Source: Drosophila persimilis
Taxonomy: Eukaryota; Arthropoda; Insecta; Diptera; Drosophilidae
Reading direction: 5' to 3'
DNA: 64,000 nt
NCBI RefSeq assembly: GCF_003286085.1
Contig: NW_020825411.1
Coordinates: 124,001-188,000 of the forward strand
Within the stretch, counting starts at the first letter, position 1. Each line of letters starts with the position of its first letter. Position numbers and translations under genes: made by a program. The notes beneath the pieces are model-generated. The model was not told the DNA's origin. It saw only the letters and a list, made by a program, of their open reading frames with translations, and did no database searches. Shown here piece by piece: positions 19,395 to 29,614 of this stretch.

Positions 19395-19798
19395 TGTAAA
19401 CGACGTACAATCCTTTTCTTGGATCTTTGGTGGTCAACCCTCCGATCTGTTTTATTGGGTTTTATATTCTCTATTTTACAATTGTGTTTTGGGCTTTTGT
19501 AAGCCAAAAGCCGTGGAGCTGCGCTGCCAGTGACGCCGGCAGCGGAGCGGCAGAACTATGTGTTCTTATCTCTTATATGTTAGTATGTTAGTATGGTGTG
19601 AATATGCTCAGCGCTGTTGGCAGCGAGAGCGCGACGGAAGATATATGTGTGTATGCATGTATATTAGTGCCGTCAAGTCATGGGAACATGCTGACGCTGC
19701 ACTTGGGTCGCTCGAGGCATTCTTGAGTGAATCGTAATACGATCACCCAGAATGTCTGGGACTTTATTGTTACGTAAACACTGAAACAAAGTGTTACA
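19395..19798 (-). repeat. Probable 5' LTR of the 412-type element
   Basis: Inner edge is exact (TGTAAACGACG next to the PBS). The outer edge is placed at ..GTGTTACA (19798), where R1-type ORF2 sequence starts, giving about 404 bp with TG..CA ends. It contains an AATAAAG signal on the minus strand (near 19765) and a GC-rich block. No second full LTR is in the window, so the outer end is inferred. Confidence 0.6.
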
Positions 19799-20060
19799 GT
19801 GTGTATTCTTAGGACGGCCGAGAATTCGTTAGCCTGCAGGCTCGGCGGTAGGTAGCAACTGTAGACCCAGAGTTCCTCGATCTAAGCTCTGACGTAGTGG
19901 TTTGCGGACTCCACTGATTCCATCTAGCTCGGCCGTCTTCCGCAGACCCAGATCGCCGCCAGATAGCTACGTCAACATTTTCCTCCCTGGTCGTTTGGCT
20001 CAACAGATCTTGAGCTGCCGCGCAATGGTTAGGTTCAGTTGCAGGAACTTCACTTTATAC
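19799..20060 (-). pseudogene. R1-clade ORF2 start (endonuclease N-terminus), truncated
   Basis: Reads VKFLQLNL, then after a frameshift SQTTREENVDVAIW, the beginning of an APE-type endonuclease of an R1-clade ORF2. It directly follows ORF1 as expected, and is cut at 19799 by the 412-type LTR. The RT part of what may be the same element lies at 1860-3454, but several hundred codons between are missing, so identity of the two pieces is not proven. Confidence 0.6.
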
Positions 20061-21337
20061 GCTGGGTACGAGCGCCTCCCTGCACCATTGGGCATCTCCT
20101 GCTGCCAACATAGTGCTTGGTGTCCTGCCGGTTTCCCTCTGTACATACAGAGCACTTTGGCTCCTTTTGGCACGTTGCTGCTTTGTGGCCGCTCTCGCCA
20201 CACTTGAGGCAGCCCGAGCGGTCGACAGCGCTTGTGCAGTTCGCCGCTATATGGCCGAACTGCAGACATTTATAGCATCTCCTTTGTGCTTGCCGTTCAC
20301 TGACCCGGCATCTGGTCCAACCAATCCTCAGCCTGCCCTCTTTGAGCAGTGCCTTGGCGACCGACGGTGGGAGGCAAACTATTGCCATTTGCGTGCCGGC
20401 GAAGGTCTGTGTAAGGCTTTGACCGCACTGGTAACCACCTCTTGCCCCGCCTGTTTTGAAATTGCAGCAACAACATCCTCTTTGTGACCAGGGTGTCGAG
20501 ATCCCTTATCTTCACGCAGGATTCCTCTGACACAGCTCTGATGCCCACTTGGTTTCCCAACGCCAGCTGGATGTCTTCTTTCATCCTCTCGTTGCTGCTG
20601 CTGCACACGCCCTTCAGTTCAAGCAGTAGATCTACTTTCGCTGTTCGCCTGACCCGGTTGACGTTTTCGCTGAGATTTTCGACGAGTTGCCACTTCTGCA
20701 GCTTACTACTGGGGGTATCCCCTCTGGTTACTGGTGCGGTTGTGGGAGTGCTCTCGCCGCCCGCTTTCGCATGTCCTTGACCTGGGTCTGGCAGCATCGG
20801 TTTGTGGGGGACTCGGATCTGCGGCGGTCCCTTGTGCCGCTTTGGTGAGAAACGCCTGCTCTTGTGTGACTCCTCTCGTACCCGCTTGTACACGCTTCCT
20901 CTCTTATCTGCCTCCCTCTCTGGCGAGGTCTGTGAGGCCCTCTCTACCATATGTGGGTTTCCCTTCAGCGTTTTCTCTTCATTGGAGGGTTTCTCCTTGG
21001 TCGTGCTCTCCCAGCATTTAACCACCGTTGTTTGCAGGTCTGCTATTCCTGCCGCGAGATCCCTCATGGCAGTGTTAACGTGCAGCTGCTCGCTCATCAT
21101 GGTTGTCAATTCTTTTACTCTCTCGCCTAGGCTGATGAGTGATTCCCTAATATTGGGCAGGGACTCCTGGGTCTTGCTCCCAGTCCTCTGTGCGATTCGT
21201 GCGACTCTTTCGGCCGCCGGGGCAGATTTAGGTGGCGATCTTCCTATGATATTCCGTCTCCCGAATACCACATCCTCTGAAATCTCGATTTGCTGAGAAT
21301 TCAGCACATCCGTCAATTTATTAATAGTTGAAGTCAT
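20050..21337 (-). pseudogene. R1-clade ORF1 (Gag-like, CCHC knuckles), one frameshift
   Basis: RNA-binding ORF1 protein. The N-terminal two-thirds (21337 to about 20350) is polar and basic, with NIRESLISLGERVKELTTMM helical segments and a stretch LSENVNRVRRTAKVDLLLEL that resembles the conserved pre-knuckle domain. After a frameshift near 20340-20390, the frame 20050-20388 has IGWTRCRVSERQ, then the knuckles CYKCLQFGHIAANC, CLKCGESGHKAATC and a third CSVC..H..C. Three knuckles at the ORF1 end are typical of R1/jockey-type Gag. The start ATG at 21337 is plausible. The protein would coat retrotransposon RNA in an RNP. Confidence 0.75.
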
Positions 21338-22239
21338 TTCCTTTAGTGGGTCCCACCTGCGTAGTCACCTTCATGACCCCATGGGTACCTTTCCGAGAGT
21401 GAGGTCAATGCGAGGGTTGACTCTGGGCCTTATGGGCTGCAGAGTTCAGTGCGGTATTGATTGGGATGGAATTAACCAAACCTACGCAGCCAACTTAATG
21501 GTGCAGCTGCCGAGCGTTAGAAGAGGCCTGCCATGGTTTTAACGGGACGGGGGCGGCAAGGACATTAGCCCATGAGCCCTTTCAGCAGCGTATCAAGCTG
21601 CCTATTGAGGTCATGGAATGCCGTTGCCGTTAGCCCTATAGCAGAAAAATTCTTAAGTGGCTTCCAGTATACCATACGGAGCACCTTACTGGGCTCGGTG
21701 CTACGGGCAGGTTGGTAGCCTGCCATTTCCCTTTTGCTGTCCGCTCGCGTGTGCTTTTCACCGGATGCCCGTCGGTTTGAGCAGCCTTTTGCCCGTCTTT
21801 TGCGTCCGTTATAAAGCGCCCTCTGGCGGAGGGTAGTCGCATGGCGGCTCCGGTAGATCTGCGTACTGCGCCCCCTGTAGGTAGCTCTAATCGACCTTGT
21901 TGGATCGCCATCAGCGCCCTCTGTTGTCGTTTTTTCGGCAGCGCGTCAGGGCTGCTGCAGGGCTGCGAAGCACCGATCAGCAGCTGGCGGCTCGATCAGC
22001 TGGCATGACTTGATACAATTTGTAACAAAGCCGACGGCACATAACATAGAGTGACATTTGATTACAACACTAGTGGCATGCTTGGAATGAAGACAAGAGG
22101 GCAAAATCTCACCCCTCGCCACTGGCCAACGACCGGGATTTTCCGTTTGCCGCGTCTGGATTATTACGCTGGGCTGAGTTTGTTCGCGCTATAGGTGACC
22201 ATTTGGTAAGTAGTCATACACTGTGTACGCCTGTTTCCT
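21338..22239 (-). other. Probable R1-clade 5' UTR
   Basis: GC-rich, no credible ORF, lies upstream of ORF1 on the minus strand up to the next element tail. No promoter motif is asserted. Confidence 0.4.
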
Positions 22240-22592
22240 GACCGAGCTTTTTTCCTGCAGGTTTTCCTGCTATTTGCCGTCCACACGGGAGCACCGGGAA
22301 AAACGCGTGCGCACCTTGATACTTTAGAACACTAATGTCTGGTCCTTGTATATGTGGATGTATGTATATGTTTTGTTGCATATTATTTAACGTATTAATT
22401 AGTATAACGGCAATGATCTGCACTAGATTTGTTGCACAGTTACACAGATTAGTTAATTTTTTTTGGTACACACGGCAATGATCTGCACTAGATTTTGTTT
22501 TGCACGGGGGTACGTGTATATGTATATATATATTTAAGTTTTTCTGCACAACAGCGGTGCTCGGCATTTGCCTTTCGGATAGTGCCGCCACA
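22240..22592 (-). repeat. Second R1-clade 3' UTR fragment
   Basis: Shares with 1530-1800 the block TATATGTGGATGTATGTATATG..TTGCATATTATTTAACG (22350-22390) and the GGCAATGATCTGCACTAGAT motifs (near 22409 and 22470). It sits immediately upstream of the 5' region of the R1 copy at 19799-22239 in the same orientation, a head-to-tail arrangement. Confidence 0.55.
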
Positions 22593-23000
22593 TTTATATA
22601 TTATTTTTCTTTCTTTTATTGTCACACACCACTTTATGCATTATAAGATTTATTATTTGTCTTTTAAATTTCTTTATAGTTTCCTTTTCTTTCACTCATA
22701 ACGTTGCCACTGGGTGCTCTCCTGCTTTACATTGCTAATATTAATCCAATGTAAGAGATCATCCTGCGATCCTCGGTTCTTAGTCCGGCTGCGCCAGTTA
22801 CCAGTTCGTCCTTCTTCTTCTTGTAGATGGTCCTGGTTGTTCTTGTATGGGTTTATATTTCTGTCTTTTCCAAAGATTGGTGTTTGAGTTTGAATAAAGT
22901 ATGACTGCTCGGTTTCGAGTTCAAAATTGAAGAGTTCTGTCCTTTATTAATTATATTCCTAGGAAGCCTTCGCAGAGGCTTTGAGTTTAGTATATAAGGC
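22593..23000 (-). other. Possible errantivirus LTR/leader fragment
   Basis: The minus strand contains TGGCGCAGCCGGA (22784-22796 on plus: TCCGGCTGCGCCA), close to the tRNA-Ser PBS of 17.6/297-type elements. It is preceded by about 200 bases with AATAAAG and TTTATTCAAAC that could be R-U5. No TG..CA boundary or second copy is seen. Weak assignment. Confidence 0.3.
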
Positions 23001-23102
23001 ATAGGTTAGGTTAACCCGGACGGCCCTCAGCGGGGCCGCGCATAGGCCAATATGGCCCTTAGTTATCCGGATGGGGGGGGTGTATGAACCGTCGCGGGAG
23101 TG

Positions 23103-26100
23103 TTAATGTGGTTTTAAAAAGTCCCCGAGAATCGAGGTGTTTTTAGCATAGGCCAGCAGTTCCTGAGGCGTCCTTTTGGAGGCATCTTCCAGTGATGCCA
23201 ACACTGGGGCGCCCAGGTATCTCCTCCTTGCCCTTGAGAGAGCCGGACAGTTGCAGATGAGATGTTCCAGGGTTTCGATAGCCCCAGGTTCCTCACATTT
23301 CCTGCAACTGTCTCTGTTGGTGATGCCTAGCTTTGCTGCATGTGCAGCAGCCAGACAGTGACCTGTTAGTATTCCCACCATCAGTCTGCAGTCCTTTCGT
23401 GGTAGGTGCAGTAGGTAGTGGCTAAGTTTCTCGTTGCGCTCCTTGCACATTATCTTCGAGGTTCTGCAGGTGGTGGTACTCCTCCACCTGCTATCAGTCT
23501 GTGCTCTTGCCTGCTTCTCTAGATCGCCTTGCAGCGTTCTGAGGGAGACAGGCACGTTCTCGGTTCTCCTATTCTCCAGCCCGACGCCTTCCTTAGCTAG
23601 TACGTCCGCCGCTTCGTTTCCTTCGATGCCCTGGTGGCTGGGAACCCAATAGATCCGCACTGTCTTTGTCGTGCTTAGGATGTCTAATGCCTCCCTGCTC
23701 GCCAAGACACTTCTGGAACTGACCACGGACGACTGCATGGATCTTATCGCCGCTTGGCTGTCGACGAATAGGTTGACCGCATCGTGTGCTCGTTCTGTGA
23801 GGAGAGCGACCTCCGCTGCTTTCCCGATGGCAAAAACTTCTGCCTGGAATATGCTGCATGGGTCCGGTAGCTTATACGACAGCCTTATCTCGGGGTCTGT
23901 GCAGTATAGGCCCGCTCCTACTCCTCCGTCCATCTTGGAGCCGTCTGTGTATATATTGAGGTGCTCAGTTTGGTCCCTTCCAATCTTCCAGTCTTCAGGT
24001 CCCAGAGATGTGGTTGTTTTGACGTCAAGGCAAGTTTGGGGGGGTCATGTAGTCAGTTGATCTGGTCATTTCCCTGCCGATTGAACTATGCCCGTATCCT
24101 TGTGGCGATAGATTTCCTGATGCTATGAGGCGTTGTGCTGCCTTTCCCGCAATCAGGCGAGCGTGAATGTCCAGGGGGTCGATTCCGAGTATGGTTTCGA
24201 GTGCTTTTGTTGGGGTTGACCTCAGCGCCCCTGTAATACAGAGCAGAGCCTGTCGCTGAGTCTTCTCCATAAGCTTATGGTATGTCTTCTTTTCAGTAGC
24301 CTGCCACCACACTAAGGCCTCCATACAGCAGAGTTGGTCGCACCACCGAGATGTAGATCCAGTGCATTAGAGCAGGTGACAGGCCCCATGTGCTGCTGAG
24401 CATCTTCTTGGATGCATAAAGCGCAATGGTAGCCTTCTTCACCCTTTCCACTACATTGGGCCTCCATGCCAGCTTGCTGTCCAGTACTGTGCCTAGGAAT
24501 TTCACCTGTGATTTTGGGGTCAGCCTAGTTTGGTCAATTTTCGGGGGGGTCCATATCGGTACCTTGTACCTCTTGGTAAAGAGGATGAGGTCCGTCTTGT
24601 CCGCGTTGATACTGAGTCCTACCTCTTCCGCCCACTCACGTATCTCCCTGAGGTCGTCGACCACCAGATTCCACAGTAGTGGCGACAGGACTCCACCCTG
24701 AGGTGTGCCTCTGTGTGCCCCCTTTACCATGGAAGCAGTGCCCCACTCCGATTGCACCCGTCTGCAACTTAGGAGGTTTTGATCCAGACGTTGATTGCAG
24801 GGTATATGTTATTCGCTTCTAGGCGACTTGTTATTGCGGTTGTGGCCACGTTGTTGAATGCTCCTGAGATGTCCACAAATGCTCCCAAAGCATACTTTTT
24901 GTTGTGAAGGGCGCTCTCGATGGTGGCTACTAGCGAGTGTAGTGCCGTCTCCACTGATTTCCCTTTAATGTAGGCGTGTTGGTTTGTTGACATCAGTCCC
25001 TCTACCTCATTCCTGATGTGCAAATCCAACAGCTTTTCTAGTGTTTTTAGTATAAAGGAGGTAAGGCTTATCGGTCTGTAGTCCTTGGGACTCACGTGGC
25101 TGCACTTTCCTGCCTTAGGGAGGAAGACAACTCTCGAGGTTCTCCATTGGATGGGGATATAGCCCGTACTTAGGCATGCTGAGTATATTGCGAGGAGCCA
25201 TGGGGTAATAACCTCTTTGGTCAACTGCATCATGGCTGGGAATATCCCGTCCAGTCCTGGTGCTTTTATGCCCGCGAAGGAGTCTATGGCCCAGTGTATT
25301 CTCTTAGTGGTTAACAGACCTATTCGAGGGTGCTGTTCCTCGGTTGCTAGGTCCTGATGCTCCTTGGCGTCAGTGACCTCGGTGCATCCAGGGAAGTGCG
25401 CCTCCATTAGTGCTGTTAGGGCTTCTTTGCTGCCCTCTGTCCACTGTCCGTTGTCTAGTTTTAGTTGGCTCTGTACTGTGGGCTGCTTTGAAAGCAGCTT
25501 CCGAAGCCTGGCGGTTTCGGGCACTTTCTCGATGTTGGAGCAGAAGTTTCTCCACGAGTTCCTTTGTGCCTTACGTATTTCCTTCTTGTAGCTCCTAAGT
25601 AGGATTTTATATTCCTCATTGACAATCTCCTCGTTCGCTTGTTTGGCGATCTTGAAGAATTCCTTGAGGTTGTTCCTTTGGAGAGAGAGATCTCGGTTCC
25701 ACCAGAGTGGCTTGGACCTCCTCTTCGTTCTCGAGGGTTTGCACGATGCATGGTAGGCGTTCAGTAGCTCGTTGGATAGGGTCTTTAGGGACTTCTCTAT
25801 ATCCTCCGCGGATTTCACTGAGCCCGGATTCGCGAGCTTCGAAGTAACTGTCTTTTTAAACTTTGCCCAGTTTGTGTTCCGGGGGTTTCTATAGACTGTT
25901 GTCTTCGAAGGGTGTTTGAATTCGCACTTGAACTGAATGTACTTATGGTCTGAGAAGGATGGTCTATCGAGGACCCTCCAGCTAGATACCGTAGTACTGT
26001 TTCCCATTGCAAGTGTTAGGTCTAGCACGTTAGATGAGGTCGGACCTACGAAGGTGTGCTCCTCCCCAACGTTTGCTATATATAGATTAGTTGCTAGTAT

Positions 26101-26574
26101 AAAGTCTAAGAGTGACTCACCTCTGTCATTGATGTCGGTGCTTCCCCACACATTATGGTGGGCGTTGGCGTCCGTTCCGATGACGAGTTGATAGTTTTTG
26201 GTGCCGGCTTCTGTCACCAGGCTCCTGAGTTCGTCGGGTGGTGCGGGTCTGTCGTGAGCCATGTAGCAGGAAGCCACCAGAAGGCGCTTTTCCTCACTTT
26301 CCAGCATCACAACCGTCAGGTCATCCGTGCTGTAATGAGACATAAGGTAAGCATGGATTCCCTTTCGTACGAGTACGACGGTTCTGCTCCTGCTTACCGA
26401 TGTTGAGTAGAACAGGTTATGATTTGAGGACTTTAGTCCGGCCACTGAATTGCCTGTCGCAATCCAGGGCTCCTGGACTAGAGCTATGTCGGCGAGCCCT
26501 TGCTCCATGGCGATGAGGAGCTCCGCCGACGCTACCTTGCTTTTATGCAAGTTGAGCTGCAGCACACTCAGCAT
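23103..26574 (-). pseudogene. LOA-clade ORF2: endonuclease, RT lacking YADD, RNase H
   Basis: Starts at ATG 26574 (MLSVLQLNLHKS), 32 bases inside the end of ORF1. The APE endonuclease is complete by motif: LQLNLHKS, LVQEPW, IGTDANAHHNVWGS, SFSDHKYI. RT begins about residue 400 (IKAPGLDGIFPAMM, VVFLPKAGK, YRPISLTSFILKTLEKL, GAFVDISGAFNNV). Frame changes at about 24760, 24310 and 24020 split the rest. After GTPQGGVLSPLLWNLVVDDL the sequence jumps to EEVGLSINADKTDL, so the catalytic Y/F-A-D-D segment is missing. RNase H is well kept (IYTDGSK, AEVFAIGKA, LFVDSQAA, VPSHQGIEGNEAAD), followed by a CRKCEE..LEHLICNCP knuckle. It cannot reverse-transcribe. Confidence 0.85.
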
Positions 26575-27994
26575 GGGTGGCTGGCTCGCTTGCACCTGAC
26601 GGGTTGACTACCAGCGTCAGGTCACCGTCTTCCTCTTCTTCATCTTCAAGCGCAAGACCCTGGGCGGCCTCCACGATGGACTCGAGACCTAGGTCCTTTT
26701 CCACCTCGCCTGCCTGCAGGGTATGCGCGTCCTTGTCCTCAGGGTGGCGCTTTTTGAGGCGCAGGTAGACGCTACCCATGCCCCATGCCATCTTTCCGAA
26801 CTTGGGGTATAGCAGATCCTCTGCTTCCTTGTTTATTTGGAGGATCACACACTGGCCCCCCTCGTTGGGTAGTGGGCTACCAATGTGTAGGATCTTCCAA
26901 TCGGCCGTTGGCACGTCCGCGTTTTGCCGCTGAAGGAGCTTCAGCGCTCGGTCCCCCTGGATTGTGATGGGGAAGAGTACCTTCGCCTTAGGCTTGGACG
27001 GGATAAGCTCCCGGTCCACAACCTCCAGCTTGGCCCCCTCCCACATCGCCTCCAGTTGGCAGACCGTACGCGTCAGCCACCTTAGGGTTGGGTCATCATT
27101 GCACTTCAGGATCTTAACCCCATTTAGCCACCCAGCACCATCGAACGTGGGCATTGGGGCCGCGGGGTCTTCCTCCATCTGTGCAAAGAGTGCGTCGACA
27201 AGACGCGCGTGCACCAGCTTCCACTGTGCCGCTGACATCTTGCCGTTTTCTTCGCTGCGGTCAATGAGTGCCACGATCAGGTGTCGTTTGGTCACCTCGC
27301 TGACCTTCGCTTTCGGCTTCGTTGGCTTCTTGGCCGCTTTCGGTGGAGGGGCTGCACTCCTGGGCCCGCGTTGCCGCTTGCTCGCTGGAGTGTCCTTAAT
27401 GGCACTCTCAGTCGAGCGTTGCCTCTTGGTGGCCATCATCTCCTCCACCTTATTGGCATATTCGCCATTCGACGCCCTCATCTGTGGCATCTGGGCATAG
27501 TGTAGCCGACCCTCCTCTACTCTCTGCTCGGCCCAGGATAGCTTGACCTTCTCCTCCTGGGAGATGTCTGCTTTGCCTTGCAGCCGGCTTTTTATGTTGA
27601 GGGCCGCTTTGTATTGCGCTTTGGCCTTCATCCCCTCCTTGGAACGCTTCGGCCCTTCCCTACGCAGGGAGCTGGTGCCTGGTTCCGGCGAGCGGAGAAG
27701 GCTCTCTTCGTCCGTCCTGCTTAGAGAGAGCACGCTCTCCAGATCCGTGTCTGTATCGACTACGGCATCTGTGCGGCTCAACTTGCAGGCCACGGAGTGA
27801 GTTGTTTTTGTTGTTGTTATTGTGGCAGTAGCTTTACAACTGACCTGGCCTGCTCCCGCCAAGTCTGAGGTGTGACCGCTGGCGACACGCAGAGAGGACT
27901 GCTCCTCCCCGTGCCCGCCGGTGGTAGCAGTCACGCTTTCCACCGACGTTTGGGTTGACATCCCAACCCGTGCTTGCTCCTTCTTCGACTCCAT
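26543..27994 (-). CDS. LOA-clade ORF1 protein
   Basis: Intact 483-codon frame from ATG 27994. The N-terminal third is Ser/Thr/Glu-rich. It is followed by a charged helical segment (AQYKAALNIKSRLQGKADIS, EEKVKLSWAEQRVEEGRLHY), a basic stretch (KRQRGPRSAAPPPKAAKKP) and a folded-looking C-terminal domain (KRHLIVALIDRSEENGKMS, WLTRTVCQLEAMWEGAKLE, VLFPITIQGDRALKLLQRQN), ending in an acidic tail. No CCHC knuckle is visible, unlike R1-type ORF1. The C-terminal block is probably the conserved domain of LOA-type ORF1 proteins. Expected to bind element RNA. It overlaps ORF2 by 32 bases, so ORF2 translation likely depends on re-initiation or frameshift. Confidence 0.75.
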   Translation of the reverse strand: MESKKEQARVGMSTQTSVESVTATTGGHGEEQSSLRVASGHTSDLAGAGQVSCKATATITTTKTTHSVACKLSRTDAVVDTDTDLESVLSLSRTDEESLLRSPEPGTSSLRREGPKRSKEGMKAKAQYKAALNIKSRLQGKADISQEEKVKLSWAEQRVEEGRLHYAQMPQMRASNGEYANKVEEMMATKRQRSTESAIKDTPASKRQRGPRSAAPPPKAAKKPTKPKAKVSEVTKRHLIVALIDRSEENGKMSAAQWKLVHARLVDALFAQMEEDPAAPMPTFDGAGWLNGVKILKCNDDPTLRWLTRTVCQLEAMWEGAKLEVVDRELIPSKPKAKVLFPITIQGDRALKLLQRQNADVPTADWKILHIGSPLPNEGGQCVILQINKEAEDLLYPKFGKMAWGMGSVYLRLKKRHPEDKDAHTLQAGEVEKDLGLESIVEAAQGLALEDEEEEDGDLTLVVNPSGASEPATHAECAAAQLA

Positions 27995-28143
27995 AGTTGG
28001 CCCGAGGGTCCATACTGGTTAATATTTTTCGGGGGGACCACCCCCTAGCGTTTTAGGCCTGACCGCCAGGCACCTCTAGCCATGGCCCTGGTTCGGTTCC
28101 CCCGACTTTGAATCGGGAAGACGCCGGACCATAGCCTTAGCTA

Positions 28144-28209
28144 GACACTGCATTACCCCGGACAGAGCAAGCGACAGTGCATTACCCTTGTCCGGGGTAA
28201 TGCAGTGTC
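28144..28209. repeat. Perfect 21-bp inverted repeat at LOA 5' end
   Basis: GACACTGCATTACCCCGGACA (28144-28164) pairs perfectly with its reverse complement at 28189-28209 across a 24-base loop. The loop carries another partial copy, CAGTGCATTACCC. It could fold as a strong hairpin just upstream of the LOA element, or be the remains of a very small TIR element. Confidence 0.8.
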
Positions 28210-28548
28210 CATTGCCCAGCCGGCACCCTCGTGGAGGGTTCAGCTAGAGGATTTTCGCCAGCCATATAAGGCATATATAAGTATAAAATGTTGCAACGGG
28301 CTAGCGTATGTGAAACCGCCGAGTCGGCATTATGCCGGATGTCGGGTTCCAGTTTCGATGTTGTTTATGTTAAGATGTGTAGGCGGTTGTTTGTGCCGCG
28401 GTATGTAGAATGTTGCAACAGTCAAAGTGGTCAAAGTGTTGAGCTGGACATTACAATGTCCGGGTTGAACAACATAGTCGTTCAGTGGAACATTGCCATG
28501 GCCCGAGGGGGTTTAGGTGGGGGTGTCGCGGTACCGTTATCGGTAACT
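28210..28548. other. Unassigned 340-bp segment
   Basis: No gene seen. Contains TATAAGGCATATATAAGTATAAAATG (28266-28291) and two ATGTTGCAAC motifs (28289, 28412). Bounded by the hairpin and the MITE. Confidence 0.35.
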
Positions 28549-28853
28549 CGCGCTTTCCGACGGGAATCAGCAAAGCAAAAATTTAGATGCCGGTCGCACC
28601 TTGAATACTCTCATGGACAATACCCATAAATTTTCTAATTCAATTATAAAATATCTTATGTACATACATACATATGTACATAAATATTAAAGTTTATTAC
28701 ATTCGTATATTGCAGGAGGATTTTCAAAATTACTGTTGTCTTAATGTTGTCTTTATAATTGAATTAGAAAATTTTTGGGTATTGTCCATGAGAGTATTCA
28801 AGGTGCGACCGGTATCTAAATTTTTGCTTTGCAGATTCCCGTCGGAAAGCGCG
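28549..28853. mobile_element. MITE-like element with 102-bp terminal inverted repeats
   Basis: Left arm CGCGCTTTCCGACGGGAATC.. (28549-28650) and right arm (28752-28853) are near-perfect inverted copies with a few mismatches (ATGCCGGTCG versus ATACCGGTCG; a small indel at AATCAGCAAAG/AATCTGCAAAG). The 101-bp centre is AT-rich and non-coding. Total length is 305 bp. A target duplication is not obvious, so superfamily is open; long TIRs would fit a fold-back or P/Mutator-like MITE. Confidence 0.75.
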
Positions 28854-28927
28854 CGATTGACAATTGATTTGAGATATATGTAAAACCAATTCCATTTATA
28901 TTTATGCATATTTATTTAAGTATATAT
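28854..28927. other. AT-rich spacer between MITE and errantivirus LTR
   Basis: No feature apart from TATATATA directly before the LTR edge, which contains the ATAT target expected for 17.6/297-type integration. Confidence 0.4.
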
Positions 28928-29546
28928 AGTTAAATATGCGACACTTCAGTTTACGTTTTAAAAAAGATTTTATTCTTTCACTTAAACTTGGTGTACATTG
29001 ATTAGTTATTTCCCCGACGATGACTGAGGTCCGATGTCTTGAATGGAATTAACTTGAATTCTCCGACGGTGTCACGATTGACGTTTGTCTTGAACAGAAC
29101 TGCTTTGCCTTCTTAAATTTAGACTATTTATATCATGATGCTCGGCTTGGGATTCGGATTTGGATTCGGAGGCTTTGGCTTCGACTTCGGCTTCGGAGAT
29201 GGAGTACGTGACTCGATCGATATGTGGGAAGGCGGCTTTTGATGAAAGGCTTCCGCTGCGTATGATCGGTGTTGCATTACTTAGGGGTGGCTGAGAATAG
29301 GGCCTCTCATTGGTCAGCTACGATGGCGTGGTTCTTGAGAATCGATTAGTAATTGATCTCTGAAGAGTGGCGTGATTCTAGTGCGGCTGGATTTTAGTGC
29401 GGCTGGATTCTAGTGCGGCATCTATTGTTTTATGTTCAACTTCTAGCTTAGGGTGTTTGTTTTTGTCGGATTGTTTATAGTATTGTGGGTGCAGGGTAAT
29501 AGACATAGACAAGGGTATGCGGAGCATGGACTATAGATATGTCACT
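28928..29546 (-). repeat. 3' LTR of errantivirus-like element
   Basis: On the element strand it starts AGTGACATATC right after the purine tract AATGGGGG, the typical 17.6/297 start, and ends ..ATTTAACT, giving AGT..ACT ends and about 619 bp. GAATAAAAT (near 28970 on plus as ATTTTATTC) is a possible poly(A) signal. It contains a CGGATTCGGAGGCTTTGGCTTC-type Phe-codon-like repeat (29155-29205) of low complexity. The left end is inferred from the AGT/ACT pair and an adjacent ATAT. Confidence 0.6.
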
Positions 29547-29614
29547 CCCCCATTGCTAGATTTAAGCCTGTCCTCAGGCGATTATCCTTGGATATAGTTC
29601 AGGTGCGTCTAAAA
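29547..29614 (-). promoter_or_regulatory. Polypurine tract and env 3' flank
   Basis: Element strand AGCAATGGGGG immediately abuts the LTR start (29546), as expected for plus-strand priming. The remaining bases are the short env 3' flank. Confidence 0.7.

Larger units (their letters stand above)
23001..28140 (-). mobile_element. LOA-clade non-LTR retrotransposon (Bilbo/Trim-like)
   Basis: About 5.1 kb on the minus strand with ORF1, ORF2 (APE endonuclease, RT, RNase H, zinc knuckle), a short 3' UTR (23001-23102) and a 5' UTR (27995-28140). RNase H downstream of RT plus the ORF1/ORF2 overlap place it in the LOA clade rather than R1 or jockey. ORF2 carries several frame breaks and lacks the RT catalytic box. 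Confidence 0.8.
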
